From: Dirofilaria immitis
Lineage: Eukaryota; Nematoda; Chromadorea; Rhabditida; Onchocercidae
Direction of reading: 5' to 3'
DNA: 64,000 nucleotides
Assembly (NCBI GenBank): GCA_024305405.1
Contig: JAKNDB010000103.1
Location: forward strand, 434,001 to 498,000
The first letter of the stretch is position 1, and every line of letters begins with the position of its first letter. Positions 60,993-64,000 of the stretch are shown here, in pieces. Under the pieces are notes generated by a model, which ran no database searches, was not told the DNA's origin, and saw only the letters and a program-made list of their open reading frames with translations. The position numbers and the translations under genes were made by a program.

Positions 60993-63900
60993 ACAACGGG
61001 TTTTTCAGCTTTTCTGAGACTAAATGCTTTTTAGCATATTAAAATGAATGCTTTTAATTTTTCATTTACCATACTTTTCATATTATTTCATGTCAGATTC
61101 TTCTCATGGTTTCCGACTAAAGTTCAAGTGGATATTTTGAAATTTAATCGGAATTGGAAAGTTGAATCATTCCTTGACCAGGATTTCCTGTCTTCGTCCT
61201 TATTTTCAGCCTCTGCATACTTTTTGGAAAATAGAATATAAGAAATCAAGGATAGAAAACAGAATTTTGTATTTTTATCTCTTATGAATTAAGATAGATT
61301 TGAAGTCTTCATTTTTATTTAGACTATTTTAATTTCTCCCTTCGCTTATCTCTGAGATATCGTTTATCTTAATCATATATTCTACCAAATCTTAGTCTTC
61401 TTCCTGTTTCAAGGGTTATACACTTTGTATATTTTATTTATCATGTTTTTGAAATTCGACGCGTTTCAATCTTTCGTTCCAGGAATCAATAGAATTGCAA
61501 CGAGTTTTTGGATTCTGGATTAGCAAAGTCGATATCCGGAAATTTTTGTGCAAATGCGTCATTTTTTTAGATTTTTGTAATTATTTCCTCCGTAAAACGA
61601 TTGGTTTAGGAATATTTTTAGGATATTTTTATCATTGGAATGGATCACTAATACTTTTAGGAATGTAGTTTTCTAAAATCAGTTTAGTGAGTTTCTGTTA
61701 TTTGAACATTGGATTTTTTCAAAGAATTATTCCAAAACATTGTATTTCCAAATACTCCTTTATTACAATAAAGTACAAATAAAACTGTGTCCAAACAATT
61801 AATCTAGAGAAACTGATAATAAGTTGTGATAGTTATTTTGAAAAGAAAAATCTTGTGCCACTATTACGACTAGCTGATTTTTACTCTGTTCAGATTCTTC
61901 TTCGATTTGAACACTAATTGTATAAACGAAATTAAAGCGAAAAAATGAATAAATATTGTTGAGTTTTGTTGCCTTTCATAAATCTAACTGCGATGCCAAA
62001 GATCGCGGCAACTACAAATAAATTCTTTAAAACAATAATAAAGTATTTAAAATGCAGCATTTATAAATTTCACGGGAACGCATGATCCATTTAACGTAAT
62101 GTTCCCTTTACGTCGTTGTGCTTATGCGATTGTTTGCAGCGTCACAAAGGAATGAATAAATACACATATATGCTTCAGCCCGCCTCTTCTACGAAAAATG
62201 GGGTTTCGTCTGCTTGAAATCGTTTATGTATTATTCCTCCATTGTAAAATTAAGCGTCTCTCTTACTCATTCTGTCCTAATCATTATTACTGAGAATTTG
62301 CGACATTTTTTCTCGATGAATATTTTCTTCCAGGAATAATAAATCAGGAAGATCGCCTTAATAACTTCTGCCACTATTTCTATTGAATCCTGGCATTCCA
62401 ACTGAATTACTACTCAGAAATTATTACATACGGTCCTTTTCACTGAAAGCGCTGATCTTTTAAATCGTCGATGCTTTTCTAAATTTACATTATTTTTCAA
62501 GTTATATTATTTCTTGGCTACTTTAAGATCTTCAAAAAGTGTTGTTTTATTTTAATAATCATTTATCATGTTGCTATCGAGACTGTTTTTGATAGTGCAA
62601 ACATCAAGTTTTGGTAAGTTTTAAAATTTTGAAATGAACTGATCGATTGACTGGCTAACTCACATTTTTTCACTTCCGGCTTTCAAAAGTGTCGAATACT
62701 TGCCTGGGCTGGACCAATATCCTCGTCGGAATTGCCAACCTTCAAAACTTTTCATTCACTCGAAGCCATTTTTGCTTTGTCGAATAACAACAGTTTCCGG
62801 CCACGATATTCATGTTTCATATCCACTTTTCAAACCGAGAAATGCTGTTTTCCCTCATTAAAAAATTTAGTGTTAACAATAATGTCTTTCAATTTATATA
62901 ATTTGGAGGTCTAATAACCCAGTATAATTACCACAATTATCAATAAAATTATTATCCAAAATATATTCGTGTACTATGGTGTTGCTGTTCGCACAATTTA
63001 AGATATTTGTTCGTTTTATCGACTTGTTTTGAATCTGTTACTGATACCGACAGTCCTTGTAATAGTTCTTGTAGACGTTACATTGATTCTCATCTTGTTT
63101 TGACTTAGGGATTTAAATTTATGCTTCATTTTTTCATCTCAGCTAAATCTCAGTTATATTTAATTTAGTTTTCAAAAGGATGTGGTTAATAAAATTTGGA
63201 AGCTGATACGAAGTGAAAATTGCATATTTGCGACAAATAAAATTTACTTTTCAATCAGAAATAACTGCTGTACGGATGATATTTGAATAATTAAAATGGA
63301 CATCATTGTGCCCAGAAGCTATTCTGAATCCATTTGTGAAATTTTTATGAATGTATGTGATATGTTGCAAAAGAAGGCTGATAATAACTCTCGCAAGGGA
63401 GACATTTTAATATAATAATTTGATTATCCATCCCAACTACTATTTAGTATTATAATCATTTCTATGTGCTTCTAATAATGAGTAAAGTAAAATTAATCGT
63501 TTTTTACAAACAAACGATATATATAGTTTTTCGGGTAAAAGAAAGAAGACATTTAGGCTAGCACAAATTTTGAATTAGTATCAATTTCAAAAAGTCATGG
63601 TAATGACTTTTTGAAATATAGAAAAAGAGATAGAATGTGTAGATTCACAATCAATATAATTTATTATAACATCTTATAATCAAAAATTCCAATGAAAGAA
63701 GGCGAGTGATCGTGAAGTTTATAAATGTTCATAAGCATACTCATTATGCATGTTTTTATGCCAGTATAACGAATAAATTTAGCAGGTTCGGATAATTTCA
63801 AACTTGATGAAATCTTAACAAGCTTCAGTGATAACCTCCATCTTGACGTTTCTCCATTTAGGCTCTTTTCTCATCATAATCTATACAAGCTCAATAGGAA

Positions 63901-64000
63901 CCTAATTTCTTACAATTTTGTGAATTTTGACAAGTCCTTCATGTGTAATCGAGAAGATGGATTCAATATAATTATCCAGTTTCTCTCTCTAGCATTTATC
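60993..64000. other. AT-rich right flank, no gene seen
   Basis: Three kilobases without a recognised exon. Slightly GC-richer patches at 62100-62230 and 62690-62830 show no coherent reading frame. An open frame at 61044-61241 looks spurious by composition. The stretch may include the 3' end of the COX7C-like gene and upstream DNA of a gene outside the window. Confidence 0.45.

Noticed and set aside
1..64000. Mobile elements, operons, CRISPR arrays or a bacterial insertion
   Set aside because: No long terminal or inverted repeats, transposase or reverse-transcriptase motifs, intronless gene clusters or regularly spaced repeats with spacers were seen. A 13-base inverted match (TGATGAGTCATC at about 29963 and 30240) is too short to define an element.

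Overview
The window is animal nuclear DNA, most likely from a parasitic (filarial/spirurid-type) nematode. The evidence is strong AT richness, genes split into many small exons by introns of roughly 100-700 bp with GT...(T)TTCAG borders, likely spliced-leader acceptors just upstream of several start codons, and nematode-type proteins such as a subgroup V astacin with EGF, CUB and TSP1 modules. I saw no bacterial, viral, plasmid or CRISPR features. The species call is inference.

Layout: GPN2-like GTPase (minus, 1366-3002); head-to-head with it an ariadne-1 RBR ubiquitin ligase (plus, 4149-8541); a single-exon secreted ten-cysteine protein (plus, 10841-11380); an ERp44-type ER thioredoxin-fold protein ending KDEL (plus, 14815-19052); pyridoxal kinase (plus, 21569-25277); a gene-poor stretch of about 12 kb with tandem repeats (25278-37593); a MAP1/futsch family microtubule-associated protein, 5' end not found (plus, 37594-45615); an astacin metalloprotease closest to NAS-36 (minus, 47675-52648); a four-FAS1-domain fasciclin protein with a hydrophobic C-terminal tail (minus, 53667-58714); and a COX7C-like mitochondrial protein (plus, 60242-60992). 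The rest is AT-rich intergenic DNA. The genes are housekeeping or structural (ubiquitylation, ER quality control, vitamin B6, cytoskeleton, cuticle/extracellular matrix, respiration) and do not form one pathway. From memory, the C. elegans counterparts of most of them lie on chromosome I, so this looks like a conserved Nigon-A block.

Two patterns matter most. First, five of the nine genes were rebuilt exon by exon, and each such break is explained by one missing base in or beside a short homopolymer. There are about 13 breaks: ERp44, pyridoxal kinase, MAP1 (5), astacin (2), fasciclin (4). Splice phases downstream agree only if one base is restored each time. GPN2 and ariadne have none. This points to consensus errors in the assembly, not pseudogenes. 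Second, several 20-39 bp tandem duplications sit exactly on splice sites. Two of them (ERp44 donor, MAP1 acceptor) offer in-frame, stop-free alternative splice sites. No clearly novel multi-gene system was found.
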